Notes under the pieces: generated by a model | What the model saw: the letters and a program-made list of their open reading frames with translations, nothing else | Told to the model about the DNA's origin: nothing | Database searches by the model: none | Shown: positions 35,494-43,736 of the stretch, one piece after another | Layout of the letters: each line of letters opens with the position of its first letter | Numbering within the stretch: the stretch's first letter is position 1 | Program-made: the position numbers and the translations under genes | NCBI RefSeq assembly: GCF_030705605.1 | Contig: NZ_JAPCKK010000011.1 | Span: 248,001-312,000, forward strand | DNA from: Paenibacillus zeirhizosphaerae | Lineage (GTDB): Bacteria > Bacillota > Bacilli > Paenibacillales > Paenibacillaceae | Direction: 5' to 3' | DNA: 64,000 bases

Positions 35494-35547
35494 ATTATAG
35501 CTTGAAAAAGGCTAATTCTCGTATTCTAGTTGTAAATTAGTTGTAAA
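35494..35547 (-). promoter_or_regulatory. Promoter and direct-repeat operator of the two-component operon
   Basis: Minus-strand TTTACAACTAA-TTTACAACTAG (35526-35547) is an exact 11-bp-phased direct repeat ending 26 bp before TATAAT (35494-35499). No good -35 is present, as expected for an activated promoter. Matches the element at 33346-33367. Confidence 0.7.
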
Positions 35548-35658
35548 CAAAAAATGGAAAGGTGCGATCGGCGGTTAAAATCTGTCCAATGACAGCACGT
35601 TAAAACAGGTACGCTCCGGTGCCCCGGTGGTATGATCATAGCAAGGAAGGTGAAGCTG

Positions 35659-36522
35659 TTGGATTGGTTAACGCGGATGAAGGATGCTCTGGATTATATC
35701 GAAGACCATATGGAGGAACCCGTGTCGATCAGCGACATTGCCAAGACCGCCTGCTCCTCTACATTTCATTTTCAGCGGATGTTCCATATGCTTACCGGGA
35801 TGACGGTGGCGGAATATATCCGTAAGCGCAGGCTGACACTGGCTGCACAGGAGCTGGCGGTCTCCTCTACGAAGGTGCTGGATACGGCGCTCAAATACGG
35901 CTATGATTCACCCGAGTCCTTCGCCAAAGCATTCCGGAAAATTCATGGGATTGCACCTTCACAGGCGCGTGATCCCGGCGTGAAGCTAGAGGCCTTTCCA
36001 CGCATTTCCTTCCATTTATCCTTGAAGGGAGATCAAGACATGGATTACCGTATTGTGGAGAAAGACGGCTTTACCGTTGTGGGCAAGTCGATTCAAGTAT
36101 CACTGAAGGATGGGGACAACTTCAAGCAAATTCCTGCCTTCTGGGCAGAGAGCGATACAGATGGAACCTCGGAGGCATTGCTGGAGCTGGGATCGGGCGG
36201 TGAAATGCTGGGGATTTGCACGGAGATGCAGCAGGGTCAGGAACAATTCACTTATATTATTGCCGTGGAAAGCAACCAGGAAGCCCCTGCGTCCAGCGGC
36301 TTCATTACGTATGAGGTGCCTGCCGCCACCTGGGCTGTATTCCCTGTGACCGGTGCTATGCCCGATGCTATGCAAGACATATGGAAAAGGATCTTCCAGG
36401 AATGGTTCCCTGCTACAGGTTATGAGCATGCCGACGCACCGGAGTTTGAGCTGTACTCGCCCGGGGACCCGGCAGCGGCGGATTATCGTTCGGAAGTATG
36501 GATTCCTGTCTTGAAAAAATAA
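35659..36522 (+). CDS. AraC-family regulator with GyrI-like effector domain
   Basis: 287 residues. The AraC double helix-turn-helix is N-terminal (about 5-105: ISDIAKTACSSTFHFQRMFHMLTGMTVAEYIRKRRL and YGYDSPESFAKAFRKIHGIAPSQAR). A GyrI-like/AraC effector-binding domain follows (about 125-285), which in relatives binds drugs or other small ligands. I chose TTG 35659, eight bases after AAGGAAGG, because homologues begin at this LDWL position. The function is probably a ligand-responsive activator; no obvious target gene is adjacent. Confidence 0.87.
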   Translation: MDWLTRMKDALDYIEDHMEEPVSISDIAKTACSSTFHFQRMFHMLTGMTVAEYIRKRRLTLAAQELAVSSTKVLDTALKYGYDSPESFAKAFRKIHGIAPSQARDPGVKLEAFPRISFHLSLKGDQDMDYRIVEKDGFTVVGKSIQVSLKDGDNFKQIPAFWAESDTDGTSEALLELGSGGEMLGICTEMQQGQEQFTYIIAVESNQEAPASSGFITYEVPAATWAVFPVTGAMPDAMQDIWKRIFQEWFPATGYEHADAPEFELYSPGDPAAADYRSEVWIPVLKK

Positions 36523-36603
36523 AACGTCTATCGATGTGTCTAAGGTTCAACACCGAAATTGGAGCTTGATTGGACCAGTTTTCAGATGGAGCCCTATAAA
36601 AAC

Positions 36604-36645
36604 AACAAAAATCCGGCGAGGGAGCACCTCTTACCGGATTTTGTT
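36604..36645 (+). terminator. Terminator after the AraC/GyrI gene
   Basis: AACAAAAATCCGG (36604-36616) pairs with CCGGATTTTGTT (36634-36645), with an inner GAGG/CCTC. Confidence 0.85.
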
Positions 36646-36735
36646 GTACAGTCATTCAGCTTAGAAAACAAAAAATGAATTTAATTCATAATATAATATT
36701 TTTGTAAACATTTCCCTAATAAAGGATTGTTAATT

Positions 36736-36906
36736 TTGAAAAACTTTGTTACAAACTTAGTTTTCACGTTTTTTACCGCACTCTTTGCTACTTATTTGTT
36801 TTCTGGAAGAGTAGGTATAGATGGGGTTATCGTTGGATTAATTAGCACAGGAATAGTAGCACTCGGTTATCTGTTTGTGTACTTCAGAAAGAAAATCCGT
36901 AAATGA
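36736..36906 (+). CDS. Small two-helix membrane protein
   Basis: 56 codons from TTG 36736, nine bases after AAAGGA. Two hydrophobic segments (about 6-23 and 27-49) are separated by a short GRVG turn, and the tail is basic (FRKKIRK). AT-rich and isolated between terminators. No family recognised; small holin-like or stress membrane peptides look similar. The clean ribosome binding site and topology argue for a real gene. Confidence 0.5.
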   Translation: MKNFVTNLVFTFFTALFATYLFSGRVGIDGVIVGLISTGIVALGYLFVYFRKKIRK

Positions 36907-37083
36907 AACCGCATTTTTAACACTAGCTCGATCTTTATGGTAGTCACAGCTCAGCTAGAAAAGCTCCCTGATTGAGCTACGAACGGTTTACTTGTATTTT
37001 TACACGTTTTTGGATACGCTCATGGTAAGGTTACCGCTTGAAGGAGCCGCCACAAATATGATTTATGGAATGGATGGTGTGTC

Positions 37084-37490
37084 ATGCCTGATCGGGGACT
37101 TGAACCAGGGCAAAAATCAGCCATAACCGATTATTTGAGTGAGCGTTTCAATGCTCATACTGTGATTTTATTCGGATCGGCTGCCAGGGAAGAAATGCGC
37201 CAAGACAGCGATGTGGATATTGCTTTTCTATCCGACATCCCTGCCCCTTCCGCTTATGAATTATTTATGGCTTCATCAGAATTGGCCGATCTGGTCAAAC
37301 GTGACGTAGACCTGATTTTTTTCCTCAAGCCACCCCTGTTTTCCAGGCTCAGATCATTGGAACAGGCGAGGTACTGCATGATTTGCAGCCTTATGCACGT
37401 CAGATGGCATTTATGCGGGCTTTGAAGGAATATGCCCTGCTTAACGAGCGAAAAGAAATCATCGAGAGCTACTGGAGAGGTGAAAAATGA
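37084..37490 (+). pseudogene. mntA: MntA-type nucleotidyltransferase antitoxin, frameshifted
   Basis: The N-terminal 80 codons give a minimal nucleotidyltransferase: GSAAREEMRQDSDVDIAFLSD is the GSX(n)DXD active site, with a further Asp in RDVDLI. MntA proteins add AMP groups to the HEPN toxin HepT. After RDVDLI the frame shifts near a T7 run (about 37315-37328); the downstream frame restores the C-terminus (ATPVFQAQIIGTGEVLHDL to YWRGEK, stop 37488-37490). One indel therefore separates the two halves. Confidence 0.82.
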
Positions 37491-37510
37491 TCCAGGATAT
37501 ACCGGGCTAA
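37487..37510 (+). pseudogene. HepT-type toxin remnant, first five codons only
   Basis: ATG 37487-37489 overlaps the mntA stop in an ATGA arrangement typical of mntA-hepT operons. The first codons read M-I-Q-D-I, as HepT proteins often begin, but the frame then meets unrelated sequence and stops at 37508-37510. The rest of the toxin gene is absent, placing a deletion joint near 37500. Confidence 0.55.
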
Positions 37511-37552
37511 CGCAATCCTAACTCACCTAATTCCGGAAGCGAGTTGATCTTA

Positions 37553-37810
37553 TGAGCCAAAAAGTAGTTCTTGCTTGGCGGTACGGGCTTCATCGGACGT
37601 TATCTGGAGGAACAATTTACACAGCTCGGCTACTCTGTCGAGATCATTTCCAGACAGCCCGGGCATATTCCGTGGACAGATCGGGCCCGCATCCTTTCAA
37701 CCCTGGAAGATGCCGAGCTGCTGATCAATCTGGCGGGCAAGTCTGTGAACTGCCGCTATAACAACGCCAATAAGACAGAGATTCTGCGCTCCTCACTTCG
37801 GGCGGCTTGA
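37553..37810 (+). pseudogene. N-terminal fragment of a TIGR01777/YfcH-type NAD epimerase
   Basis: The start MSQKVV (ATG 37553) runs into a one-base frameshift near 37572. The next frame continues LGGTGFIGRYLEEQFTQLGY and ILSTLEDAELLINLAGKSVNCRY, the Rossmann start of the YfcH/TIGR01777 family. It stops after about 85 residues where about 300 are expected. Frameshifted and truncated. Confidence 0.75.
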
Positions 37811-37847
37811 CAACACACTTCAAGATATCCTGACCTGAACGCCAAAA

Positions 37848-37881
37848 GGCCATCTACCTGTTCCCGCTAAGGTAGATGGCC
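37848..37881 (-). terminator. Terminator duplicate of the greA hairpin
   Basis: GGCCATCTACC/GGTAGATGGCC. The stem matches the terminator at 39970-40001 downstream of the intact greA. Confidence 0.75.
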
Positions 37882-37922
37882 CTCTCCAGCCGTTACGCTA
37901 ATCCGCTATGCTAATCTGTTAC

Positions 37923-37970
37923 GCTAAATTTTAATTTCCAGCAGCTCATACTTCAAAATACCGACCGGAT
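37923..37970 (-). pseudogene. greA 3'-end remnant
   Basis: The minus strand encodes PVGILKYELLEIKI followed by a stop, identical at protein level to the C-terminus of GreA at 40018-40494, with a few base differences. The homology fades upstream of about 37970, where an AraC-like tail begins. Together with the terminator at 37848 it is a copy of the greA end. Confidence 0.8.
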
Positions 37971-38052
37971 TCACTTGAATATTCCCGGGGCACCAACCCG
38001 GTATATCCCATAAACACCTTTGCACTGACAAACCGCTCACTTTGCAATTTAG
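37950..38052 (-). pseudogene. AraC-family regulator C-terminal remnant
   Basis: One minus-strand frame reads AKLQSERFVSAKVFMGYTG followed by LVPREYS, the end of an AraC helix-turn-helix (compare the S..YFSKVFKK.TG..P.EY pattern). No upstream part survives before the monooxygenase gene. It abuts the greA remnant. Confidence 0.65.
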
Positions 38053-38100
38053 CTCTGCTTTAGATCGCAGGCCCTTATACTACCTGTATTGAGCTTAGCT

Positions 38101-39207
38101 TTAGTGTGCTTGCGAATTTCTTTCGCGAATGGCTTCTTCAGTTCGCGGGATAAGAAACTCCACGCCAAATTTTGCCGCGTTCGCTTGCACTTCCTCGATG
38201 AAAGGACGAAAACTCTTATTGTATTCTTGGAACGCAAGTTCAAAATTGCCATGGGATTTTTGGAAAGCATCAGCCAAGGCAGCCGCCCCATCTATGGCCA
38301 GTGATCCACCCATGCCAGCAGCCGGAGAGGCGCAGTATCCAGCATCACCGACTAGCGCTACCCTGCCTTTTGTCCACGACGGCATTTTCATTTGGCACAG
38401 CTTGTCAAAGTAAAAAGTTTTCGAGTTTCTTACTTCTTCCAACAATTCCGGCGTTCGCCAGCCTACTCCAGCAAACTGATTCAAAATTATATTCCGCTGC
38501 TGTTCTTCATTTCGGTAGTCGTAGGGGAGTTCCTTCTCCGAAAAAAAGCCGAGGAGGATATCGGTTTTATTGTTGTAGGCGTTCAGCATGACCGTCTTGC
38601 CTGGCTCATTGTACATCTGTGTCGTATTCTCCCGGATCAACAGCTTATCCACGATCGTGATAGAGAAATAAGCATTAAGGAAATGCGAAAACTCCGCCTC
38701 CTCGCCAAAGCAATATTTTCTGACGGCCGAATGAATACCATCGCAGCCAAATACCAGGTCAAACGAGCGCTTTTGGCCCCCTTTGAAAGCTACGTTGACG
38801 CCGTTACCTTCTTCCTTTAACGACACTATGCTATCGCTGAAAATAAACTCGACATCATCTTTAACAGCTTCGAACATGATGTTCAGCAATACATTTCGCT
38901 CGATTTCGTATTCATCTTCCGCGAGCTGCTCACTGTCTTTTTGAATGAAGTGCGATTTTTCAGTGACATCATCGGAATTTTTGAATTCCACCACTTCCAT
39001 GGTTATTCTATTCGACAGGATTTGGTCCAACAGCCCCATACGTTTCACGATATCGATGGTATTTCCGCGGATATTTACAGGCGTCCCGCCTTTTTTGAGA
39101 CCTTCGGTAATTTCAACAACAGTCACGTTGTAGCCCAACTTCTTCATCCAATAGGCTGTTGAGAGACCTGCGAAACTCGCCCCGCTAATTAGGATATTTT
39201 TTTTCAT
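38101..39207 (-). CDS. FAD-dependent monooxygenase
   Basis: 368-residue group A flavoprotein hydroxylase. The FAD Rossmann motif is GASFAGLSTAYWMKKLGYNVTVVE (about 7-30), the DG motif lies at LVFGCDGIHSAVR (about 160), and the GD motif at GRVALVGDAGYCASPAAGMGGSLA (about 280-303). It uses NAD(P)H and O2 to hydroxylate a small molecule; TetX and aromatic hydroxylases are relatives, the substrate here is unknown. GGGAGAA precedes ATG 39205-39207; the longer open frame lacks a ribosome binding site. Confidence 0.88.
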   Translation of the reverse strand: MKKNILISGASFAGLSTAYWMKKLGYNVTVVEITEGLKKGGTPVNIRGNTIDIVKRMGLLDQILSNRITMEVVEFKNSDDVTEKSHFIQKDSEQLAEDEYEIERNVLLNIMFEAVKDDVEFIFSDSIVSLKEEGNGVNVAFKGGQKRSFDLVFGCDGIHSAVRKYCFGEEAEFSHFLNAYFSITIVDKLLIRENTTQMYNEPGKTVMLNAYNNKTDILLGFFSEKELPYDYRNEEQQRNIILNQFAGVGWRTPELLEEVRNSKTFYFDKLCQMKMPSWTKGRVALVGDAGYCASPAAGMGGSLAIDGAAALADAFQKSHGNFELAFQEYNKSFRPFIEEVQANAAKFGVEFLIPRTEEAIRERNSQAH

Positions 39208-39328
39208 TTTCGATTCTCCCGTGATGATTTTATATTGGACAACTCTGATTCTGATTCCACAGCGTCCGATCAATATCTGTATAATACAGAGCCATTATGA
39301 ACTGAATATGAACTTCGACTGGCTTGTT

Positions 39329-39883
39329 CTATTGAAACTCATCCTTTAGTATGGAGTACATTTTTAAATCCTGATGTCTCCCTTTTATGAAGAGCCCCTT
39401 TCTAATAATTCCTTCAAATGACATTTCCGCCTTTTCCATAACTCGTGCTGAACCGATATTTTCCAAATAGCATTTTGCTTGAATACGAACCAAGTCCATA
39501 TTGGTAAAACCGAATTTAATAACTTTTTTTGCGGCTTCCGTTGCGATACCCTTTCCCCAATAATCCGGTGATAAAGCATATCCCATTTCGGCAATTTTAT
39601 GCTGTCTATCCCATGTGGCGAACTCTATTGTACCAATCAACTTACTATTTTCTTTATATTCAATACCCCAATGAACCAAGCTCTTATTATTCCACTGGAT
39701 AAGTACTCGCTCAATCGCTTCTTTTGTTTCTGTGATTGTTTTGTGAGGATTCCAAGAAGCGTACTTTGGTACTTCCTCATTAGAACAGTAATAGTACATA
39801 TCCTCTGCATCTTCTAATGTTATCTTTCTTAGTTTCAGTCGATTGGTCTCTAAGACTGGCAGCGCATTGAACACATCTTCCAT
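39329..39883 (-). CDS. GNAT acetyltransferase, RimJ/RimL type
   Basis: 184 residues with the acetyl-CoA binding region YALSPDYWGKGIATEAAKKVI (about 95-115) and the N-terminal ETNRLKLRKITLEDAEDMY of the Acetyltransf_3 family. Such enzymes acetylate N-terminal amines or small amines. ATG 39881-39883 is eight bases after AGGTGG; a further ATG four codons upstream is less well placed. The sequence is AT-rich compared with greA next door. Confidence 0.88.
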   Translation of the reverse strand: MEDVFNALPVLETNRLKLRKITLEDAEDMYYYCSNEEVPKYASWNPHKTITETKEAIERVLIQWNNKSLVHWGIEYKENSKLIGTIEFATWDRQHKIAEMGYALSPDYWGKGIATEAAKKVIKFGFTNMDLVRIQAKCYLENIGSARVMEKAEMSFEGIIRKGLFIKGRHQDLKMYSILKDEFQ

Positions 39884-39969
39884 ATGAACACCCACCTAGT
39901 TTGGTATACATTGATTATAAGGGGATAGGCCTAGTCCTCCTAAGATAATATTTAAAAAAACACCAAAAA

Positions 39970-40001
39970 GCCATCTACCCGCTTTTCATAAGGTAGATGG
40001 C
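39970..40001 (-). terminator. Terminator of greA
   Basis: GCCATCTACC (39970-39979) pairs with GGTAGATGGC (39992-40001), with T-rich flanks on both strands. It has the same stem as the duplicated hairpin at 37848. Confidence 0.85.
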
Positions 40002-40017
40002 CTTTTTGACCGTTAAG

Positions 40018-40494
40018 TTAAATTTTAATTTCCAGCAGCTCATACTTCAAAATGCCGACCGGAGCGTCCACATGGACGATATCGCCGACCTTTTTCCCCA
40101 TCAGCTCCTTGCCAAGCGGGCTTTCATAAGAGATCGAGTTCTCCTCCACATTAGCCTCTGCCGGTCCCACGACCCGGTACTCAATCTTCTCATTGAATTC
40201 AATGTCGTTCAGCACCACTACGGAGCCAAGACTGACAGTTCCCAGATCTATTTCTCCCTCTTCTACAACGCGGGCTGTTTTCAGCGTGCGTTCCAGTTGC
40301 AGAATCCGTGTCTCCATAAAAGCCTGGTCTTCCTTGGCGGAATGATATTCACTGTTCTCCTTCAGATCTCCGTAGCTGATCGCAACCTTCAATCGTTCAG
40401 CAAGCTCCCTGCGTTTGGTGCCTTTGAGTTCACGAAGCTCCTCTTCCAGCTTCGCCAGACCTTCCTTCGTTAAAAGCGTTTCCTCATTGCTCAT
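40018..40494 (-). CDS. greA: Transcription elongation factor GreA
   Basis: 158 residues, family length. The N-terminal coiled coil includes GDLKENSEYHSAKEDQAFME with the tip acidic residues that reach the RNA polymerase active site and trigger cleavage of backtracked transcripts. The C-terminal domain has SPLGKELMGKKVGDIV. A GGGGGG-type site precedes ATG 40492-40494. It ends at the hairpin 39970-40001. Confidence 0.96.
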   Translation of the reverse strand: MSNEETLLTKEGLAKLEEELRELKGTKRRELAERLKVAISYGDLKENSEYHSAKEDQAFMETRILQLERTLKTARVVEEGEIDLGTVSLGSVVVLNDIEFNEKIEYRVVGPAEANVEENSISYESPLGKELMGKKVGDIVHVDAPVGILKYELLEIKI

Positions 40495-40869
40495 TTGTTA
40501 CACCCCCCTGCGCTCTTACTCTCTATTTTACCCAATTCTCATTCTTCTTGCTATTCGGTATATCGACTCATTTTGTTCGAAAATATGCTCATCGGCATGC
40601 TCGCCATTGCCTCCGGGATTCAAGCAATTGCTGTTGTTGAAAATGTTTCTGCTCATCAGTACGAAAGTGATTGATACGGATGAGCTTCCGTTCTATCGGC
40701 CAGGACAAGCGATACTGCTTACAGCCGGACCAAGAAGGAGCCCAAACCACCCTATGGATGGCTCTCAAGTCTGACCTCATGAATAGGAGCCCCAGAAGGT
40801 CCATGGACCTGGGGCTCCCCTTTCTTATGTTCGAGACGCTCCGAGAACGAACCGTTTCTCCAATCGCTC
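40495..40869. other. Intergenic region between greA and chrA
   Basis: No coding frame I can support; the longest frames are reading-frame shadows. It contains a hairpin, GGAGCCCCAG (40786-40795) with CTGGGGCTCC (40809-40818), probably terminating chrA transcription on the minus strand although the T run there is poor. Confidence 0.5.
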
Positions 40870-42039
40870 CTAATAGATCAGGGTCCCGCCCAAGACCCCG
40901 GCAATAACGATCACCCAGGGAGGCAGCTTCCAGAAGACCAGCATGATAAAGAGAATGGCCGCCACCGCAAAATCCAGTACTCCCCGGACTGCGCTCGTCC
41001 ATATGGGGTCGTAGAGCGCCGCGAGCAAAATTCCGACTACAGCGGCGTTTACACCTGCCAGCGCACCCTGAGCCCTGGGCATACTCCGGATGAGCGCCCA
41101 GAAGGGCAGCGCGCCTGCGACCAGCAGAAATGCGGGCAAAAAGATGGCCAAGGTAGCGATCAAAGCCCCCTGCCACCCTCCTGCAACGGCCCCGATATAC
41201 GCGGCAAAGGTAAACAGCGGGCCGGGAACGGCCTGGGCAGCTCCATAACCGGCCAGAAACTGCTCTCCACTGAGCCAGCCTGACGGCACAGCTTCCCTCT
41301 CCAGCAACGGCAGCACGACATGCCCGCCTCCAAATACCAGCGCCCCCGCCCTGTAAAAGCTATCGAATAAAGCAATGCCAAAGGAGGGGAATATCCCTCT
41401 CAGCAGCGGAAGCAGGAGCAATAAACCCGCAAATAGAAGGAGACAGGCAGCGCCAGCCTTCCGGCTGACAGACGTCTGCATATTTGCAACGGCGGGAGCA
41501 GTCGTATTGCGGTACAGAAATAAACCCGCAGCCGCGGCGGCAAGCACGACAACCAATTGACTTACAGCCGTCGGCCACAGCAGAACTATTACAGCGGCCA
41601 GAATGGCTACGGTCGCCCTGCTACGGTCAGGCGCCAGCTTCTGCCCCATGCCCCATACAGCCTGGGCGACAATAGCTACCGCCACCAGCTTCAATCCGTG
41701 GACCCAGCCGGCGTTCAGCATGTCCGTTCCCTGCAGCAAATAAGCGAACAGCACCATCGCCAAAACCGAGGGCAGTGTAAATCCGATCCAGGCAGCAAGC
41801 GCCCCGATCCAGCCGCCCCGGAGCAGCCCTATTCCTATGCCAACCTGACTGCTTGCAGGCCCGGGCAAAAACTGGCACAGTGCCACCAGATCGGCGTAGC
41901 TTTGTTCATCCAGCCATTTTCTGCGCCGGACATACTCATTATGAAAATAACCCAAATGGGCAATGGGACCTCCAAAAGAGGTGAGACCCAGCTTGGTGGA
42001 TATGCCTAAAATCTCTAGCCATGCTTTCATGTTATTCAT
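40870..42039 (-). CDS. chrA: Chromate transporter, ChrA family
   Basis: 389 residues with two homologous CHR halves, each starting with a conserved glycine/proline block: GLTSFGGPIAHLGYFHNEYV (about 18-37) with CQFLPGPASSQVGIGIG, and AGALVFGGGHVVLPLLE with GAAQAVPGPLFTFAAYIG in the second half. About ten membrane segments. The family exports chromate; other anions may be the natural substrate. ATG 42037-42039. No chrB-type regulator is adjacent. Confidence 0.92.
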   Translation of the reverse strand: MNNMKAWLEILGISTKLGLTSFGGPIAHLGYFHNEYVRRRKWLDEQSYADLVALCQFLPGPASSQVGIGIGLLRGGWIGALAAWIGFTLPSVLAMVLFAYLLQGTDMLNAGWVHGLKLVAVAIVAQAVWGMGQKLAPDRSRATVAILAAVIVLLWPTAVSQLVVVLAAAAAGLFLYRNTTAPAVANMQTSVSRKAGAACLLLFAGLLLLLPLLRGIFPSFGIALFDSFYRAGALVFGGGHVVLPLLEREAVPSGWLSGEQFLAGYGAAQAVPGPLFTFAAYIGAVAGGWQGALIATLAIFLPAFLLVAGALPFWALIRSMPRAQGALAGVNAAVVGILLAALYDPIWTSAVRGVLDFAVAAILFIMLVFWKLPPWVIVIAGVLGGTLIY

Positions 42040-42217
42040 TTTAACCCCGCCGCTCCTAATTCAAAATTCGTAACCTGCCCGCTTAACTGTCCCGTTTTAT
42101 TATCTCTGCGATTTGTTTTTGATGTTGCCGCTTTTCGTCATCCCAACATCAACTATGGCTGAGACTTACAGAACGGCGAAAGGCCACCCGTAAGGCGGCC
42201 TCCAATGTTACTTCTTC

Positions 42218-42952
42218 TTAATCCCGGCTGCGCAGCTTGGCCAGCAAACGGATGATCTCCACATACAACCATACGAGCGTGACCAGCAGGCCGAAGGCTC
42301 CGTACCACTCCATGTATTTCGGCGCGCCCTGCTGCGCCCCACTCTCAATAAAATCAAAGTCAAGCACAAAGTTCAAGGCCGCGACAATCACGATCACAAC
42401 AGAAATCCCGATGCCGATCAGGCTGTTGTCATGCAGATAAGGAACCGTGATCCCGAACAAACCCAGGACAAAGCTCAGCAAATAAACGATAGCGATCCCT
42501 GCCGTAGCAGCGAATACACCCAGCTTGAAGTTCTCCGTTGCCCGGATCAAACGCGTTTTGTAAGCAATCAGCAGGCCAATAAATACGCCCATAGTAATCA
42601 GGGCCGCCTGCATGGTAATTCCATAATACAGCGTTTCATAGGTTGCCGAGAGCGCCCCCAGAAAGGTGCCTTCAGCCACCGCATAGAACGGGACAAGGAA
42701 CGGTGCGGCCGACGGCTTAAAGCTGATGACCAGCGCCAGAATGAAGCCAACCACGGCACCGCCGATGGCCAGGCCTCCCACATTGTATCCGCTGAAATAC
42801 ATCGTCCAGGATATGATGGCTGCCGCCACAAGCAGGGCCAGGGTCATAAATGCCTTGTTTACCGTACCGCCAATCGTCATTGGATCATGTGCAGAGTACT
42901 GGCGGTCAAAAGTTTCATCATTCAAAGTTGGATTGCCACTGCGTCCTACCAA
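42218..42952 (-). CDS. Bax inhibitor-1/YccA family membrane protein
   Basis: 244 residues with seven hydrophobic segments. The N-terminal VGRSGNPTLNDETF and the NKAFMTLALLVAAAIISW start of helix 1 are typical of Paenibacillus/Bacillus members. The C-terminal aspartates (NFVLDFDFIESGA) match the pH-sensing pair of BsYetJ-type calcium-leak channels. I chose TTG 42950-42952, six bases after GGGGG; the upstream ATG frame has no ribosome binding site. Confidence 0.88.
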   Translation of the reverse strand: MVGRSGNPTLNDETFDRQYSAHDPMTIGGTVNKAFMTLALLVAAAIISWTMYFSGYNVGGLAIGGAVVGFILALVISFKPSAAPFLVPFYAVAEGTFLGALSATYETLYYGITMQAALITMGVFIGLLIAYKTRLIRATENFKLGVFAATAGIAIVYLLSFVLGLFGITVPYLHDNSLIGIGISVVIVIVAALNFVLDFDFIESGAQQGAPKYMEWYGAFGLLVTLVWLYVEIIRLLAKLRSRD

Positions 42953-43254
42953 GATAATCCCCCTAAAAGTCATTTTTTTTCAACTTTATCATAGACTAAA
43001 GCATCGCCATAGTAAAAAGATGGGAATCACCTGCTTGTACATTCTTCTCTAAATATATATATGGAGGAGTGGATATATGACTTAAGTAGCTATTTCAATC
43101 CGCTAGTTTGCTTGAACATGTAATCTTGTCTCCAAATTTGAGCCGCTGGGATTATTTAAACCTGAATGTTATTTTACGATAATGTATAAATATGTGGATG
43201 TCATTAATACTCATTCCATAATACATAATAAAATCCAATATTAGGAGGGAAATC

Positions 43255-43605
43255 ATGAATTGGTATGTTTCCGTTTTGAAAAATTATGTTGGCTTCCAGG
43301 GAAGAGCGAGAAGAGAAGAGTACTGGATGTTCGTGCTTGTCAACTTTGGAGTTACCGTCGTACTCTCCCTACTGCAAGCCCTGTTCGGTATTGATCAGGT
43401 CTTGACCAGTATATATGGCCTGGCCGTTTTCTTGCCTACTCTGGCCGTGGGAGCTCGCAGATTGCATGACACCGGAAGGAGCGGGTGGTGGCTCCTGCTC
43501 AATCTGATTCCTTTGGTCGGAACCATTATTCTGATCGTGTTTTTGGTGCAGGACAGCCAATTTGGCAACAACCGCTACGGAGCTAATCCCAAAGAGAAGT
43601 TCTAA
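43255..43605 (+). CDS. DUF805 membrane protein
   Basis: 116 residues, four hydrophobic segments. The family signature starts YVGFQGRARREEYWMFVLVN and includes GARRLHDTGRSGWWLLLNLIPLVG. No biochemical role is established. AGGAGGG precedes ATG 43255. A good terminator follows at 43641. Confidence 0.9.
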   Translation: MNWYVSVLKNYVGFQGRARREEYWMFVLVNFGVTVVLSLLQALFGIDQVLTSIYGLAVFLPTLAVGARRLHDTGRSGWWLLLNLIPLVGTIILIVFLVQDSQFGNNRYGANPKEKF

Positions 43606-43640
43606 AAGAGACGGCGGTTATGACGAACGTAAATTAAGAA

Positions 43641-43680
43641 AACAGCCCTGGATGCCTTGCTGGTATCAGGGCTGTTTTTG
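43641..43680 (+). terminator. Terminator after the DUF805 gene
   Basis: AACAGCCCTG (43641-43650) pairs with CAGGGCTGTT (43667-43676) and is followed by TTTG. Confidence 0.88.
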
Positions 43681-43736
43681 TATAATTGCCAGATCAAAAG
43701 GAGGCATCCCCCTATGCCACCAAAGGAGACGAGCGT

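Noticed and set aside
40589..41176. 195-codon minus-strand frame overlapping the end of chrA
   Set aside because: It is in another frame of chrA for most of its length, has no recognisable domain and no ribosome binding site.
43686..43736. N-terminal extension of bluB
   Set aside because: The upstream codons overlap the AAAGGAG site used by ATG 43737, and homologues begin at MFFSEQ-like positions.
43606..43736. Cobalamin riboswitch before bluB
   Set aside because: The gap holds only the DUF805 terminator and a ribosome binding site. There is no B12-box-like conserved core and too little room.
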